From Bordetella parapertussis (GTDB lineage Bacteria > Pseudomonadota > Gammaproteobacteria > Burkholderiales > SG8-41): a DNA stretch of 34,520 nucleotides. Below the pieces are notes generated by a model, which was not told the origin of the DNA, did not search any database, and saw only the letters and a program-made list of their open reading frames with translations. Both the position numbers and the translations under genes were made by a program. The stretch is taken from assembly GCA_945906935.1 (NCBI GenBank), contig CAMDSO010000034.1, positions 1-34,520 of the forward strand, read 5' to 3'. Below are positions 34,142-34,520 of this stretch, piece after piece; position 1 is the stretch's first letter, and the number at the start of each line of letters is the position of its first letter.

Positions 34142-34520
34142 ACGCGAACCAGGAGCGCCTGCACCCCGGCCAGGTCGGCTGGTTGTTGCTCGCCCTCACG
34201 CTGGTCATGCTGCCACACGCCGAACGTTTACCGTGGTGGATCACCCTGCTCTTGGCGGCGCTACTGGCTTGGCGCGCCTATATCACCTGGTACGCCCTGC
34301 ATATGCCGTCGAAGTGGCTGCTTTTTACGATCGCCGGCGGCGCAATCGGCGGCATCTATCTGCACTACGGGCGCCTGCTCGGGCGCGATTCAGGCGTCGC
34401 CCTGCTGGTGGTGATGCTGGTCCTCAAACTCCTTGAAATGGTGGCGCTGCGCGACGCCATGATTCTCGTCTTCCTCTGCTATTTTGTGGTCATCACCAAT
34501 TTTCTGTATTCGCAGTCGAT
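34138..34520 (+). CDS. TgpA-type transglutaminase-like membrane protein, N-terminal part
   Basis: The frame starts at the ATG at 34138, inside the DUF58 stop, and is open to the window end (127 codons). The visible part is the membrane domain (DUF3488/TgpA N-terminal): hydrophobic helices at about 14-26, 34-52, 60-75 and 87-103, then the typical segment LKLLEMVALRDAMILVFL and CYFVVITNFLYSQS. The periplasmic transglutaminase domain expected after several more helices lies outside the window. Identification rests on these helices and the moxR-DUF58 context. Confidence 0.85.
   Translation, partial: MNANQERLHPGQVGWLLLALTLVMLPHAERLPWWITLLLAALLAWRAYITWYALHMPSKWLLFTIAGGAIGGIYLHYGRLLGRDSGVALLVVMLVLKLLEMVALRDAMILVFLCYFVVITNFLYSQS

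Overview
The window reads as chromosomal DNA of a betaproteobacterium, or a close gamma/beta relative. The evidence is the gene order PHP phosphatase - YciO - M50 protease - trpS - scpA - scpB ... rluB, the alaC-hom-thrC operon, a Bug-type tricarboxylate-binding protein, and the generally GC-rich coding DNA. No phage, transposase, integrase or CRISPR array is visible. The genus cannot be named from the sequence alone.

Layout. 1-2515 (minus): 23S rRNA pseudouridine synthase RluB (cut by the left edge, with a long low-complexity N-terminal arm) behind a first scpB, transcribed from a good sigma70-type promoter through a leader of about 226 nt. 2616-2772: initiator tRNA-fMet with its own promoter and terminator. 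2827-8752 (minus): a tripartite RND efflux operon in the order outer-membrane channel, adaptor, pump, visibly more AT-rich than its surroundings. 8907-9293 (plus): a DUF2237 protein. 9392-14487 (minus): a second scpB, then scpA, trpS, an M50 site-2-protease-like membrane protease, YciO and a PHP-domain phosphatase/RNase. 14745-15942: an unrecognised four-helix membrane protein built from two homologous halves, tail to tail with an HNH endonuclease. 16334-17731 (plus): a RhlE-type DEAD-box helicase.

17728-22626 is a sulfur-flavoured locus. It holds a sulfite-oxidase-fold molybdopterin protein with a Tat/lipoprotein-like leader and a membrane cytochrome b on the minus strand. Divergent from these lie a TauE/SafE-type exporter and a four-domain rhodanese on the plus strand, and then a solitary Bug-family binding protein. 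22806-25447 (minus): clpB behind a near-consensus sigma32 promoter. 25564-25671 (minus): a possible 35-residue membrane peptide. 25721-26566 (plus): nadC. 26607-30628 (minus): alaC-hom-thrC, for alanine and threonine/homoserine metabolism, whose promoter -10 overlaps that of the divergent Mth938-like gene. 31067-31990 (minus): a histone-deacetylase-fold amidohydrolase. 32140-34520 (plus): moxR, a DUF58 gene and a TgpA-type transglutaminase, the last cut by the right edge.

Most genes are housekeeping. The points most worth a second look are the two diverged scpB copies bracketing the compositionally distinct efflux/tRNA block, the internally duplicated membrane protein at 14745-15311, the molybdoenzyme-exporter-rhodanese neighbourhood, and the small peptide gene between clpB and nadC. 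No clearly new multi-gene system could be demonstrated.
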